A stretch of 64,000 nt of DNA from Candidatus Gastranaerophilales bacterium. GTDB lineage: Bacteria; Cyanobacteriota; Vampirovibrionia; Gastranaerophilales; Gastranaerophilaceae. Position 1 is the stretch's first letter, and each line of letters starts with the position of its first letter. Positions 49,438 through 58,481 of this stretch are shown piece after piece. A model generated the notes under the pieces. The model worked only from the letters and a program-made list of their open reading frames with translations, did not search any database and was not told the DNA's origin. Location: contig CALUQY010000009.1 in the NCBI GenBank assembly GCA_944323035.1, positions 1-64,000 of the forward strand, in the 5' to 3' direction. The position numbers and the translations under genes are program-made.

Positions 49438-50790
49438 TTAATAATTTACATAAATTGTTTTCAGGATTTCTTCTTCAAGAATTTTCTTCTTGTTTGATTT
49501 TAATTTATGGTCGTTAATCATAATATCAAAAGCGACCATATTGCCTTTTTGCGTGGTAAGATATCCCGCGATTGCGCTCACATCACTCAGAGAACCCGTT
49601 TTTGCCCTCAACTTGTCGGTAAAATAGAGCATTCTGTTTTTCAGAGTTCCCTCAGACGGCTTTGCCAGAGAGTTGTAGTATGTTTCAAAATTATCCTGCT
49701 TTGCCTCGTTTAAAAGGAATGAGGTGGCGAAATCAGCGGTCATAATATTATTCTTTGAAACACCGCTTCCGTCAACTATCCTTATGTCGGAGGTATCTAA
49801 ATTGTGACGTTTGCAATAATCCAAAAACATTTCATTAGCGCCTTCTGTAGTTCCGGCAGCATTCTTGAACTTTCCGCCGGCAAGCTTATAAACGGTTTCC
49901 GCAACATAGTTATTGCTATTTTTTAATATATCAACACCAGCTCTTTGAAGCGAGTGCGAAACTTCCGTAAGAAGAGTTTTATCAACGCCCGTCGAGGATT
50001 TAGAAGGGAAATTGCCGTAATAGTCAAACTTTTGAGCTTTTACAGCCTCGTCAAGCCGCATCATAAAATAACGTTTTGGATTATTAACCGGCACTGTTCT
50101 TATAACCTGTTTTTTTACAGTGCCTTCAAGCGTCAGGATATCCGGTGAAATATTATTTTTCCTCGACATTTTTACAGAATCGGCATCACCGGTTGTAACA
50201 AGGTTAACAATAGTAAGCGGATAAAACTCGGTAAGCCTGATATCAGCCTGTGAGCCTTTAATGGTAGGTCTTATCACGAGTGTAAGCAAATTTTTGTCAA
50301 GATTATATACACTGTAGCGCGGCATCAACGGGTTTAAATCGTTATCCCACTGCCAGCCTTCACCCCAATCTTCAGAATCTATAATCGTATCATCAATATA
50401 AAATTCGCGGCAGGTAACAAGCGGTTTAAGCGCTTTTGTAAGGGCTTTCAAATCTGTTGCAGACAGATACGGGTCAGCGGAAAGCTTCAAATAAACATCA
50501 TTATCCGCGGTTTTGAAAATCTGTGTGGTGAATTTGTAATCTTCACCGAGAGTTTCCATAACAGCAGGATATGTAAGCATTTTTTGGGTCGACGCAGGCA
50601 TCATAGGCTGTTTTTGATGAATTTGCGCAACAGGCAGCCCGGTTTTAACATCTTTAACTGATACAGAAACGCCTGCGGAATTAATTCCAGATGATGCGAT
50701 TGCCCTCTCGATTTTACCGTTAAGATTTGCAAACGCGCTGTTACACGTTAAAAATAACCCGAATAAGGCTGCGGCCAATTTTTTACACAT
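49438..50790 (-). CDS. dacB: D-alanyl-D-alanine carboxypeptidase/endopeptidase (PBP4 type)
   Basis: A 450-residue penicillin-binding protein of class C (peptidase family S13) with a signal peptide (MCKKLAAALFGLFLTCNSAFA). Active-site motifs: SxxK at residues 67-70 (ASTQKM), SxN-equivalent in DGSGVSKNNIM, and KTG in LRAKTGSLSDVSAIAGY. It trims or cleaves peptidoglycan cross-links in the periplasm. The insert between SxxK and SxN is characteristic of this class. It lies 11 bases downstream of the DUF374 gene and may be co-transcribed with it. Confidence 0.94.
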   Translation of the reverse strand: MCKKLAAALFGLFLTCNSAFANLNGKIERAIASSGINSAGVSVSVKDVKTGLPVAQIHQKQPMMPASTQKMLTYPAVMETLGEDYKFTTQIFKTADNDVYLKLSADPYLSATDLKALTKALKPLVTCREFYIDDTIIDSEDWGEGWQWDNDLNPLMPRYSVYNLDKNLLTLVIRPTIKGSQADIRLTEFYPLTIVNLVTTGDADSVKMSRKNNISPDILTLEGTVKKQVIRTVPVNNPKRYFMMRLDEAVKAQKFDYYGNFPSKSSTGVDKTLLTEVSHSLQRAGVDILKNSNNYVAETVYKLAGGKFKNAAGTTEGANEMFLDYCKRHNLDTSDIRIVDGSGVSKNNIMTADFATSFLLNEAKQDNFETYYNSLAKPSEGTLKNRMLYFTDKLRAKTGSLSDVSAIAGYLTTQKGNMVAFDIMINDHKLKSNKKKILEEEILKTIYVNY

Positions 50791-50801
50791 ATCTCTTTTC
50801 C

Positions 50802-51485
50802 TTATTTTTTCTTTTTATTCCAAAGTTTTTCTTTTTTTGCCCTTCTATACTCATCCGGAATGCGGGTCTGTAAATCAAGTAAAGAAGCTCTAATCTTTTC
50901 TCGATACTCTTCAAACTGTTCAGACGAAAGTTCTGCCGGAACATAAATCGGCTCGCCGTACAGGTTTACTATTTTGCAATCAAGGATAGGAGATGTCATC
51001 TTATCCCACGACGGGAATTTTACAAATGTAAAATCTTCCGAATACCAGCAGACCGGAACAATAGGCGCACCGGACATTTGTGCAATTTTAATAACCCCGT
51101 TTTTAACTTTATGCAGCGGCCCGCTTGGCCCGTCAACCGTAATTGCAACCGTTTCACCTGCTTTTAACAGATTAATCATGTGCATTGTGGATTCAATTGC
51201 GCCTTTTTTATTAGAAGAGCCGCGAACAGTTTTAAACCCGAGAGATTCCGTAGCATACGCAACGATTTCACCGTCAACCGACTTACTTATTAAAACGCTC
51301 AAATGCCCCTTATCCTCAACCCCGTAAATACAAAACTGGTCGGAATGCCACATCGCATAAATACAAGGGGTTAATTCTTTATTATTAATTTCTACTATAT
51401 GGGTAAAGTATTTCTGGATTTGCATAAAGGCTTTTGCCAGAAATTTAAAAAACCATAAATTCTTCTTTATTATATCACTAGCCAT
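50802..51485 (-). CDS. DUF374-family acyltransferase-like protein
   Basis: A 227-residue protein of the lysophospholipid acyltransferase-like fold. The catalytic-type H-x-x-x-x-(D) region appears as MWHSDQFCIY. VRGSSNKKGAIESTMHMI and TVDGPSGPLHKVKNGVIKIAQ, followed by the hydrophobic PIVPVCWY, are the DUF374 landmarks. Members are predicted to acylate lipid A precursors or other glycolipids at the inner membrane, by analogy with LpxL-type enzymes. A -10 box (TAGAAT, extended TGC) lies six bases before the ATG; no SD. Confidence 0.83.
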   Translation of the reverse strand: MASDIIKKNLWFFKFLAKAFMQIQKYFTHIVEINNKELTPCIYAMWHSDQFCIYGVEDKGHLSVLISKSVDGEIVAYATESLGFKTVRGSSNKKGAIESTMHMINLLKAGETVAITVDGPSGPLHKVKNGVIKIAQMSGAPIVPVCWYSEDFTFVKFPSWDKMTSPILDCKIVNLYGEPIYVPAELSSEQFEEYREKIRASLLDLQTRIPDEYRRAKKEKLWNKKKK

Positions 51486-51500
51486 AGAAGCATTCTAGCA
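51483..51500 (-). promoter_or_regulatory. Extended -10 box six bases before the DUF374 ATG
   Basis: Minus strand: TGC-TAGAAT (box 51492-51497), six bases, ATG at 51485-51483. Predicts a leaderless mRNA. Confidence 0.6.
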
Positions 51501-51575
51501 TAAACATACCCGCGCAACAAATATTGTAACAATAACAATTTTGTGTATAATAGCATTAAGAGGTTTGGTTTTTTA

Positions 51576-52394
51576 ATGTACAGATTAATATTCTATGTTA
51601 TTGCATTAATAATATCGCTATTGCTGCCGGACAGTAGAATTCGCAGTATATATCCGGGCAGACGATATAACCGATACTACCGGCTTTTTGAAGATGAAGG
51701 CGACTACGGGATGAATGTCGGCGAAAACAACAATACACTCGCCGACAGGATCCGCGTCGGAATAAGACGCCGCAAGGCGCTCAAAAAGAGTAAAAAATTT
51801 GTTTCTAAAGATAAATATATTATCACCCTGAAAAATAAATCTGTAATCCTTGTAATGGATACCAAAAATAAAACGCTAAGCTGCGTGGATAACAAAGTTA
51901 AAGGCAGAGCTGCAACAGTATCGTGGAATGAACATCCCATTTCGCAACTGGGGAAGATAGATAACACGTTTGAACAGACTTTTGATAGTATTTGTGTATC
52001 ATTCGATGAAAATGCAAATTACAAAGGTATTTTAAACATCTTAAAACAACACTTTGACGTCCACGAAACCGACCCTAAGCCAACAGCTCCAAGACCAGTG
52101 ATTATAGAAGAAGAGGACGCGCCGATAAAGCTCACTTCAAAATACACAAAAGTTGTAGATATAAATTCCGCGGACGAAAAAGAGATTGCAAAACTTCCAG
52201 GGATTAGTATTATACTGGCAAAACGCATTATCAAATACCGCGAACTCAATAACGGATTTAAAAATGCAGAAGAATTTTACAGAGAATTCAAGATTAAACC
52301 GCATTTTCAAAAAAAACTTGAGCCGCAAATAAGTTTCAACCCGATTAAAAAGAAGGGGAAAAAATCTGCAGACGAAAGGATAATTGATTTTTAA
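51576..52394 (+). CDS. Membrane-anchored protein with C-terminal helix-hairpin-helix
   Basis: A 272-residue protein. An N-terminal membrane helix (residues 1-20) is followed by a basic region (RIRVGIRRRKALKKSKKFV), a beta-rich domain and a C-terminal ComEA-like helix-hairpin-helix (about 205-262; VDINSADEKEIAKLPGISII, LAKRIIKYR). HhH domains of this kind bind DNA non-specifically or mediate protein contacts; a role in DNA uptake is possible but no other competence genes are nearby. ATG 51576 follows a TATAAT (51546-51551) and a weak SD. The NrdG-like gene starts three bases after its stop. Confidence 0.78.
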   Translation: MYRLIFYVIALIISLLLPDSRIRSIYPGRRYNRYYRLFEDEGDYGMNVGENNNTLADRIRVGIRRRKALKKSKKFVSKDKYIITLKNKSVILVMDTKNKTLSCVDNKVKGRAATVSWNEHPISQLGKIDNTFEQTFDSICVSFDENANYKGILNILKQHFDVHETDPKPTAPRPVIIEEEDAPIKLTSKYTKVVDINSADEKEIAKLPGISIILAKRIIKYRELNNGFKNAEEFYREFKIKPHFQKKLEPQISFNPIKKKGKKSADERIIDF

Positions 52395-52397
52395 AAG

Positions 52398-52976
52398 ATG
52401 AAAGTGCGTGTCCACAAAATCCTGAAAAAAACAAAAGTTGAAGGCCCCGGGGTGAGATACTGCATCTGGTTTCAGGGTTGTTCACGACGCTGTAAGGGCT
52501 GCTGGGCCAAAGCAACGTGGGCGCCGGATGGCGGAAAAGAACTTGATGCGGAAGAAATTTTAAAGGACATTCTTGCAACGAAAGGGATTGAAGGAGTAAC
52601 GTTTCTTGGCGGAGAACCGTTTGAACAGCCCCAAGCCCTTGAATACCTTGCTCGCGAAGTTAAAGAAGCGGGGCTATCAGTTGTATGCTTTACCGGCGGG
52701 AAACTTGAGGATATCAAAAACCGCGAAATCCTGAACTATATTGACCTTCTTATTGACGGTGAATACAAAGAGGAAGAACAGGATTTTTCACGCCCCTGGG
52801 TCGGGTCTAAAAATCAGCGTTACCACTTTTTGACAGACCGTTATGATGAAAAAATTCTGACAGAATACCGGAACAAAATTGAGATAAATATTCAAAAGAA
52901 CGGTTTAATATTCATCAACGGAATGGGAGATTTTGAAAAGTTAACCCGCAAGCTTGATATGCTCACAAGACATTAA
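52398..52976 (+). CDS. NrdG-like radical SAM activase
   Basis: A 192-residue single-cluster radical SAM protein. The cluster motif is GCSRRCKGCWAKATW (CxxxCxxC), followed by the SAM site FLGGEPFEQ. The short length and VEGPGVRYCIWFQGC start resemble anaerobic ribonucleotide reductase activating protein NrdG. No nrdD gene is in the window, so it could also activate another glycyl-radical enzyme. Co-transcribed with the HhH protein, from which it is separated by three bases. Confidence 0.82.
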   Translation: MKVRVHKILKKTKVEGPGVRYCIWFQGCSRRCKGCWAKATWAPDGGKELDAEEILKDILATKGIEGVTFLGGEPFEQPQALEYLAREVKEAGLSVVCFTGGKLEDIKNREILNYIDLLIDGEYKEEEQDFSRPWVGSKNQRYHFLTDRYDEKILTEYRNKIEINIQKNGLIFINGMGDFEKLTRKLDMLTRH

Positions 52977-53012
52977 AAAGGCGGCGGTTTCAAACGCTTT
53001 GTATCAATCCGG

Positions 53013-53300
53013 AATAAAGCAGTTCTCCGCCATAGTAAATCCCCGTGTCATTGCGAGCGACCAACGGGAGCGTGGCAATCCACCGGCGGTCAAGCCGGTT
53101 CCTAGTTGGTTAGGCGTTAAAAAGTCATGTTCAACCTCTCGTGGATGTGCCTCAGGCACCTGGATCGCCACGGGCTAACGCCCTCGCGATGACGAACACT
53201 TTACGACTTGTTACTTCTCACACGGGTTCAATTGTAGAACTGGCTTAGGCAGTTATTGCGTTGGGCTGGCAAGCCAAACCTACTTTTTTCTTGTTAATTG
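53013..53300. repeat. Repeat-rich intergenic region with truncated copy e
   Basis: It begins with the dispersed-repeat head AATAAAGCAGTTCTCCGCC (53013-), which stops after about 20 bases. The palindromic segment shared with the prepilin 1 leader follows (53045-53135), then a GATCGCCACGGGCTAACG .. CTCGCGATGACG palindrome, the GTTGGGCT hairpin (53267-53284), and finally copy f. It looks like nested insertions. Confidence 0.75.
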
Positions 53301-53636
53301 ATAAAGCAGTTCTCCGTCGCCGGCTTGCCCTGCTCAAAGTGTAAGCCGATGCTCGCAGTGTCACCTCGTGAGAACGAGGGGAGCAGGCGAGCATAATATC
53401 ACCGCCGTTTCAAATCTTTGATTTGTCAGGCGGGGTAACGCAGGTCAACCCGCTTTCCTCTCACAAAACAATTCACTGGATTGTTTTGCTCGGCAGAGTG
53501 CTGTCTACCTCTCACGAAACAATTCACTGGATTGTTTCGCTCGGCAAAGTGCCACTCAAAAGACTCGCTTGCGTGAGCGGGAGTTGCTACGCAACTCATT
53601 CACGACACGTTCCTTATCGCGAGTCTTTCTCAGACA
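53301..53636 (+). repeat. Dispersed repeat, copy f (full length)
   Basis: Nearly identical over its whole length to copy d (35788-36124), including the 75-codon open frame and the terminal nested hairpin. Confidence 0.9.
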
Positions 53637-53805
53637 GTTAATGATTTAATTAGGATTATGGGATTTTACCCGGGTTTATTTTCAACCATTTGGTCATATC
53701 CCTTATTAACTTATTAACTTTTTAACCTATTAACTTATCTCGTCCTTTGGACAATAACGACTTATTGCCCTATTCTCTTATTGCCTTATTGCCTTCTTTG
53801 TTTTA
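53637..53805. repeat. Orphan copy of the prepilin 5' leader
   Basis: The ATTAGGATTATGG / ACCCGGGTTTATTTT block and both 8-bp tandem tracts (about 53699-53734 and 53761-53800) match the prepilin leaders, but no prepilin, G tract or CATAAT box is present. Probably what remains of a fifth prepilin locus. Confidence 0.7.
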
Positions 53806-53809
53806 AGAC

Positions 53810-53838
53810 TTGTCAACAGCGGACAAATATGTTACGAT
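53810..53838 (+). promoter_or_regulatory. Promoter of the Ycf46-type operon
   Basis: TTGTCA (53810-53815), 17 nt, TACGAT (53833-53838), about 30 bases before the ATG; SD AAGAAGAG. Confidence 0.65.
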
Positions 53839-53868
53839 GAAAAGGTCAGCAGAATAGAAAGAAGAGTA

Positions 53869-55500
53869 ATGAACAACAATCCTAAAAAACTTTCGCACCT
53901 TTTAAGAGCAAGATTTCCTTATATTTATATATCAACTTATGAAGAAGATAGGGCAACAAAATTCATTAAAAGCATTGTTACGGATGAAAAACAGATAAAA
54001 TTTCCGCGTGAGGTTTTAGTCTGGACGCAGGCAAGCGGGCTTAAAAACGAAGAAAAAGATATTCCGAACACAACCTGCCCGAATAAATTAATCGAATATA
54101 TAGAAAAATACGATAAAGATTCACTGTTTATTTTATACGATTTCCACGTATTTTTCGGAACAAAGCAGCGACCGGCAGATCCGGCAATCGTTCGTTCTCT
54201 AAGAGATTTAATCCCGACACTAAAAACAAGTGCGGTCAGAAAAAATATTATTTTCATTTCTCCGGAACTTATGATACCGGAAACGCTTCAAAAAGACATT
54301 GTAATCTACGATTTCCCGCTTCCGAAAATGGAAGAGATTAAAGAACGTTTGAATAAAATGCTTACGACAAACAAGCGGATAAATACCGAGAATCTTACGG
54401 AAGAAGGCAAAGAAAAACTTTGCAAAGCTGCGCTAGGGCTGACAATGCAGGAGGCAGAAAACGCGTTTGCTCTCGCCATGGTTAACGACGGGAAGCTTGA
54501 TGCAGGTGATATCAAGATAATTCTTGAAGAAAAAATGCAGGTAATCCGTAAAACCGGTATGCTGGAATACGTTCAAAGTGATCTGGGCATTGACGATATC
54601 GGCGGGCTTGATAACCTGAAAAAATGGCTTTTAAAACGTAATAATTCATGGTCGGAACGAGCAAAGAAATATTGCATACCGGCACCTAAAGGCGTTCTTG
54701 TAACAGGGGTTCCGGGCTGCGGTAAGAGTTTAACCGCAAAAGCTATGAGCACAATCTGGCAGCTTCCGCTGCTGCGCCTTGATTTGGGCAAAATTTTCTC
54801 AGGCATTGTCGGAAGTTCGGAAGAAAATATGCGCAAAGCTATTGCCACCGTTGAAGCGGTCGCACCTGCCATTCTCTGGGTTGATGAAATCGAAAAAGGC
54901 TTAAACGGAGTTTCTTCAAGCAATGACAGCGGCGTTTCATCTAGGATTTTCGGGACATTCCTGACCTGGATGCAGGAAAAAACCGCACCGGTTTTTGTCA
55001 TAGCTACCGCTAACAATATAGACAGGCTTCCACCGGAACTGTTGAGAAAAGGGCGTTTTGATGAAATTTTCTTTGTTGATTTGCCGACGCTCAGCGAACG
55101 CAAAGAAATCTTTAAAGTCCACCTAAATAAACGTCTTAAAGACGCAGAAGTTTGCGCGGTAGTCAAACCGAATGATGCAAAACTTATCTCAACGCTTGCC
55201 AAAATGACAGAAGGTTTTATCGGTTCTGAAATAGAACAGGTTGTAATCTCTGCGTTGTGCGATGCGTTTTTTGAAAACCGAGCATTAAAAGTCAGTGATT
55301 TTGAAAAAGCAATTGCCAACACAGTTCCGCTTTCTCAAACGCAAAAAGAACAAATTCTTGCGATTCGTGCATGGGCAAATATCAGAGCAGTTTGCGCTTC
55401 TTCCAAAGAAAGCATACAAAAATACACCGAAACACCTGCTGCAGCACAAACTCCGGATGATGTTACAGCAAGCCGCGGCGGAAGAAGGCTCGATGTTTAA
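53869..55500 (+). CDS. Ycf46-type AAA ATPase
   Basis: A 543-residue AAA protein. A divergent N-terminal region (LLRARFPYIYISTYEEDRA, then LYDFHVFF and VRSLRDLIPTLK) resembles a decayed ATPase-like domain. The active AAA module begins near 240 with IDDIGGLDNLKKWL, Walker A GVPGCGKSLTAK, Walker B ILWVDEIEKGL and the arginine-finger region LLRKGRFDEIFFVDLP. This layout is that of cyanobacterial and plastid Ycf46. In photosynthetic cyanobacteria it is linked to carbon utilisation, but the molecular role is unsettled. The two small genes downstream form a conserved set with it. Confidence 0.88.
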   Translation: MNNNPKKLSHLLRARFPYIYISTYEEDRATKFIKSIVTDEKQIKFPREVLVWTQASGLKNEEKDIPNTTCPNKLIEYIEKYDKDSLFILYDFHVFFGTKQRPADPAIVRSLRDLIPTLKTSAVRKNIIFISPELMIPETLQKDIVIYDFPLPKMEEIKERLNKMLTTNKRINTENLTEEGKEKLCKAALGLTMQEAENAFALAMVNDGKLDAGDIKIILEEKMQVIRKTGMLEYVQSDLGIDDIGGLDNLKKWLLKRNNSWSERAKKYCIPAPKGVLVTGVPGCGKSLTAKAMSTIWQLPLLRLDLGKIFSGIVGSSEENMRKAIATVEAVAPAILWVDEIEKGLNGVSSSNDSGVSSRIFGTFLTWMQEKTAPVFVIATANNIDRLPPELLRKGRFDEIFFVDLPTLSERKEIFKVHLNKRLKDAEVCAVVKPNDAKLISTLAKMTEGFIGSEIEQVVISALCDAFFENRALKVSDFEKAIANTVPLSQTQKEQILAIRAWANIRAVCASSKESIQKYTETPAAAQTPDDVTASRGGRRLDV

Positions 55501-55538
55501 ACGGTGTTCATTACTGCACACTACAGAAAGGAATTAAC

Positions 55539-56051
55539 ATGTCAGTAACAGTTTCAGCAGTACCATTTTTATTATTTTACGTGGTTGGTGGCGCAATAAC
55601 CGCGACAGCCCAGATTGCCGGCGCTATAACTTCCGGCCTCACAAGCAACGATACTAAAAGGCTTCACCTTGAAGAAAAAACTCTGGAAGAAGAGATTTTC
55701 AACAAACAATTTGAAACCGTGATTATGGACAAAACCGCGTTGATGAAAACTCTGGAAGAACACGGGGCTAATAATTTTCAGGTTGAAGGTGATACTATTT
55801 CTTGCAACTGCGAAGCTTTTCACCTGACCTTCACAAAAGAAGTAAAAGATAAGCCCTACACTATGGTTGCGACTTACAATAAAGACTACGGGCTGAACGA
55901 GCTTGTGGATAACCTTAGCTCCGAATACGCCTCAAATGCGCAGGAAATTTCTTACAACAAGATAAAAGAACGCCTTGAAAAACAAAACCTTGAAATCACG
56001 GAAGAAGAGGTTTATGACGACAACACAATCGTTTTGACAGTGGATCTGTAA
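55539..56051 (+). CDS. DUF1257/Ycf35-like protein with N-terminal hydrophobic segment
   Basis: A 170-residue protein. The first 30 residues are hydrophobic (VPFLLFYVVGGAITATAQIA, a helix or hairpin). After a linker, a compact domain follows (TALMKTLEEHGANNFQVEGD; MVATYNKDYGLNELVDNLSSEY; IKERLEKQNLEITEEEVYDD) resembling DUF1257/Ycf35. I base the family on these C-terminal patterns and on its place between a Ycf46-like ATPase and a DUF2997-like gene, the order seen in cyanobacteria. The hydrophobic N-terminus is not typical of Ycf35 and may be a membrane anchor. SD AAAGGA. Confidence 0.68.
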   Translation: MSVTVSAVPFLLFYVVGGAITATAQIAGAITSGLTSNDTKRLHLEEKTLEEEIFNKQFETVIMDKTALMKTLEEHGANNFQVEGDTISCNCEAFHLTFTKEVKDKPYTMVATYNKDYGLNELVDNLSSEYASNAQEISYNKIKERLEKQNLEITEEEVYDDNTIVLTVDL

Positions 56052-56062
56052 CCGGAGGAAGC

Positions 56063-56272
56063 ATGGTTAAAAAACAATTAAAAATAAAACTTCTGCCAAA
56101 CGGCGAAATCCAGATGCAAACAGTCGGCGTCAAGGGTAAAAAATGCCTTGATTACGTTGAAATGCTTAAAATTCTCGCCGACGCACGCATTGAAAAACAA
56201 GAACTCACAAACGAATACTACGAGGAAGAAGAAGTTACTTATAACAACGAAGTTCAGGATATTCAATATTAA
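56063..56272 (+). CDS. DUF2997-like small protein
   Basis: A 69-residue protein: KIKLLPNGEIQMQTVGVKGK, K-C-L-D-Y, ending LTNEYYEEEEV. The pattern I-x-P-x-G-x-(I/V)-x-x-x-x-x-G-(V/I)-x-G-x-x-C and a late (E/T)-x-E-Y-Y/F match DUF2997 proteins that accompany DUF1257 and Ycf46 genes in cyanobacteria. It starts 11 bases after the previous gene with a clear SD (GGAGGA). Biochemical role unknown; it likely works with the ATPase. Confidence 0.68.
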   Translation: MVKKQLKIKLLPNGEIQMQTVGVKGKKCLDYVEMLKILADARIEKQELTNEYYEEEEVTYNNEVQDIQY

Positions 56273-56380
56273 AATCATTTAAACGTAGCATTTAATCTTA
56301 ACAAAACTGTTTAAAAAGTTGATGTTAATTTCAATGAAATTTGTAATAATAAAAATGTCAACAGCATAGACAGGTTTTTT

Positions 56381-56545
56381 ATGAATTTACACGAAGAATG
56401 CTTGCTTAAATATTTAAAATCGCCTGACGGTATTTCAATGACCACGGAAATACTCAAACTTAACAATATGATTTTAGAACAGAGGTTTATAATCAAGAAC
56501 TTTGTTGCCAAATTTCCTCAATTCCGCTATACTAAAATTCAGTAA
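56381..56545 (+). CDS. Small hypothetical protein (54 aa)
   Basis: An ORF of 54 codons, MNLHEECLLKYLK ... FVAKFPQFRYTKIQ, with ordinary codon use and no low complexity. TTGATG with TGTAAT 17 nt downstream lies upstream, but the SD is weak (ACAGG). It could be a tiny helical protein. It ends 65 bases before the GGDEF gene. No family recognised. Confidence 0.4.
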   Translation: MNLHEECLLKYLKSPDGISMTTEILKLNNMILEQRFIIKNFVAKFPQFRYTKIQ

Positions 56546-56610
56546 AGCACTACATTGACGCCCTACAGGCTGCACAAAGCTTTACTGTTTAAATCAGCAG
56601 GAAGAGAATT

Positions 56611-58377
56611 ATGTTTAAAAAGCTTTTATATGTATTATGTTCTATCGCACTGACGCTTCTGGTTTTTTACGGATTCACCCATTCAGGGCTGGACGCATTT
56701 ATTGACGGAATAGAAAATAAAACTTTTGATTTAAGACAAAGTGTTATTTCAAAACACAGAGCTGCCTCTAAAGATATTGTGATTATAACGATTGACGATG
56801 CAAGCTACGAGTACGCGCTTGATAATATCGGGGAATGGCCGCTGCCGCGCGGACTTTATGCTGATTTAGTGGAATTTGTCGAACAGCAGAACCCGCGGCT
56901 GATTGCTTTTGATATGCTCTTTGTAAAATCTGCCAAAAATAACACGGCTGATGATAAAAGGCTGGCGAATGTGTTCAAAAAATATGATAATGTTTTCACA
57001 GCTATGAACTTTGATTACCAATCCGAAGATTTGAGAACACCTCAGGATTTACCGGCGAAGCTGCAAATCAAACTCAATGACCTTTCAAACGATATAAAAT
57101 TTGAGGAAAACGCGTTTACAAACTACCGCCCGATTTTAGAAGAAATCATCAACAACACTTCAAATATCGGCACAGTTAATATTTCGCGCTCTAACGACGG
57201 AATTTTGAGAAAAGCGCCGGTACTTGTAAAATACAGGGAAAATTTCTACCCGCAAATGTCATTTTTAATGGCATACACGGCAACCGGAAACACTTCCCGC
57301 GAACTTACACTCAACGAAAACGGAACTTTGACGTTCTCAGACAGAGTTATACCGCTTGATAAAAACGGCAACGCAATTCTTAACTGGTACGGCGCGCGCG
57401 GAAGCTATCAGGAAATTCCGCTCTATAAAATTATCAAAAAAATGAACGGGGAAAATGTTCAGCTTAACGCTGATTTTAAAGACAAAATAGTTTTTGTCGG
57501 CATGACCGCAAACAGCCTGTTCGATTTGAAAACGACACCTACGGATAAACTTTTCCCCGGAGTTGAAGTTCTTGCAACTTATGTAAATAATATTTTAGAC
57601 AACGATTTTGTCACCAAAGCACCTGTTGGCTGCACAATCCTTTTGAGTGTAATAATTTCTTTAATCATAGGTTTTATTACGCTTAAATTTGTATCTGCAA
57701 GCGCGATGATTTTCCTGACGCTCTTAACTTATATGGGCTACACAATTTTCACCTTCCAGATGATGAAACACTTTAACTTCTGGGTTGATCTTGTATCCCC
57801 GTTGATTTTTGCAACGATTGTATTCATTGCAATGCTTATTGTGAAATACCTTATCAAATCAAAAGACTTTGAGCTTCAATATAAACTTGCAACAACGGAC
57901 GGTCTGACAGGGCTTTATAACCACAGGTATTTTCAGGAACAAATGCTTAACACTCTTGAGCATGCTAAACGCTACGAAACAGAATTTTCTCTGATAATCA
58001 TTGATATAGATTACTTTAAGAAATTCAACGACAGCTTCGGACACCAGTGCGGCGACAGGGTATTAAGACATGTTGCACAAACATTAAAGAAAAATGTCCG
58101 TGCAACAGATATCGTTTGCCGCTACGGCGGAGAAGAAATGAGCATAATCCTGCCGAATATCGGCAGACAGGACGCAATTTTCACCGCAGAAAAGCTTTGC
58201 AAAACGATTGCGGAACAAAATATTCACACCAACAATGACAAAACTGCTAAAGTAACAATCAGTCTGGGGGTTGCGACATATCCTCAAGATGCACAAACCA
58301 CACAGGATTTAATAAAGATTGCTGACGACCGGCTTTATAAAGCAAAAGAAAACGGAAGAAATCAGGTCGGAGGGTAA
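56611..58377 (+). CDS. CHASE2-GGDEF diguanylate cyclase
   Basis: A 588-residue signalling protein. The first membrane helix (residues 3-22) is followed by a periplasmic CHASE2 sensor (about 25-325; DIVIITIDDASYEYALDNIG, PRLIAFDMLF, KDKIVFVGMTA). Then come three membrane helices (about 335-415) and a cytoplasmic GGDEF domain (about 430-588; TDGLTGLYNHRYFQE; active-site loop CRYGGEEMSIILP, i.e. GGEEM). The active-site residues for making cyclic-di-GMP from two GTP are kept. No EAL domain is fused and no I-site RxxD is evident right before the loop. Signals sensed are unknown. Confidence 0.95.
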   Translation: MFKKLLYVLCSIALTLLVFYGFTHSGLDAFIDGIENKTFDLRQSVISKHRAASKDIVIITIDDASYEYALDNIGEWPLPRGLYADLVEFVEQQNPRLIAFDMLFVKSAKNNTADDKRLANVFKKYDNVFTAMNFDYQSEDLRTPQDLPAKLQIKLNDLSNDIKFEENAFTNYRPILEEIINNTSNIGTVNISRSNDGILRKAPVLVKYRENFYPQMSFLMAYTATGNTSRELTLNENGTLTFSDRVIPLDKNGNAILNWYGARGSYQEIPLYKIIKKMNGENVQLNADFKDKIVFVGMTANSLFDLKTTPTDKLFPGVEVLATYVNNILDNDFVTKAPVGCTILLSVIISLIIGFITLKFVSASAMIFLTLLTYMGYTIFTFQMMKHFNFWVDLVSPLIFATIVFIAMLIVKYLIKSKDFELQYKLATTDGLTGLYNHRYFQEQMLNTLEHAKRYETEFSLIIIDIDYFKKFNDSFGHQCGDRVLRHVAQTLKKNVRATDIVCRYGGEEMSIILPNIGRQDAIFTAEKLCKTIAEQNIHTNNDKTAKVTISLGVATYPQDAQTTQDLIKIADDRLYKAKENGRNQVGG

Positions 58378-58481
58378 ACCAATGACGAATACGTTACGTC
58401 ATCCACGCTTACTTTGTTCGTAGTCCGGTCGCACGGGTTCATTAAACAATTTTTTATCCTTGTCAATGCCCGATGGTTATA

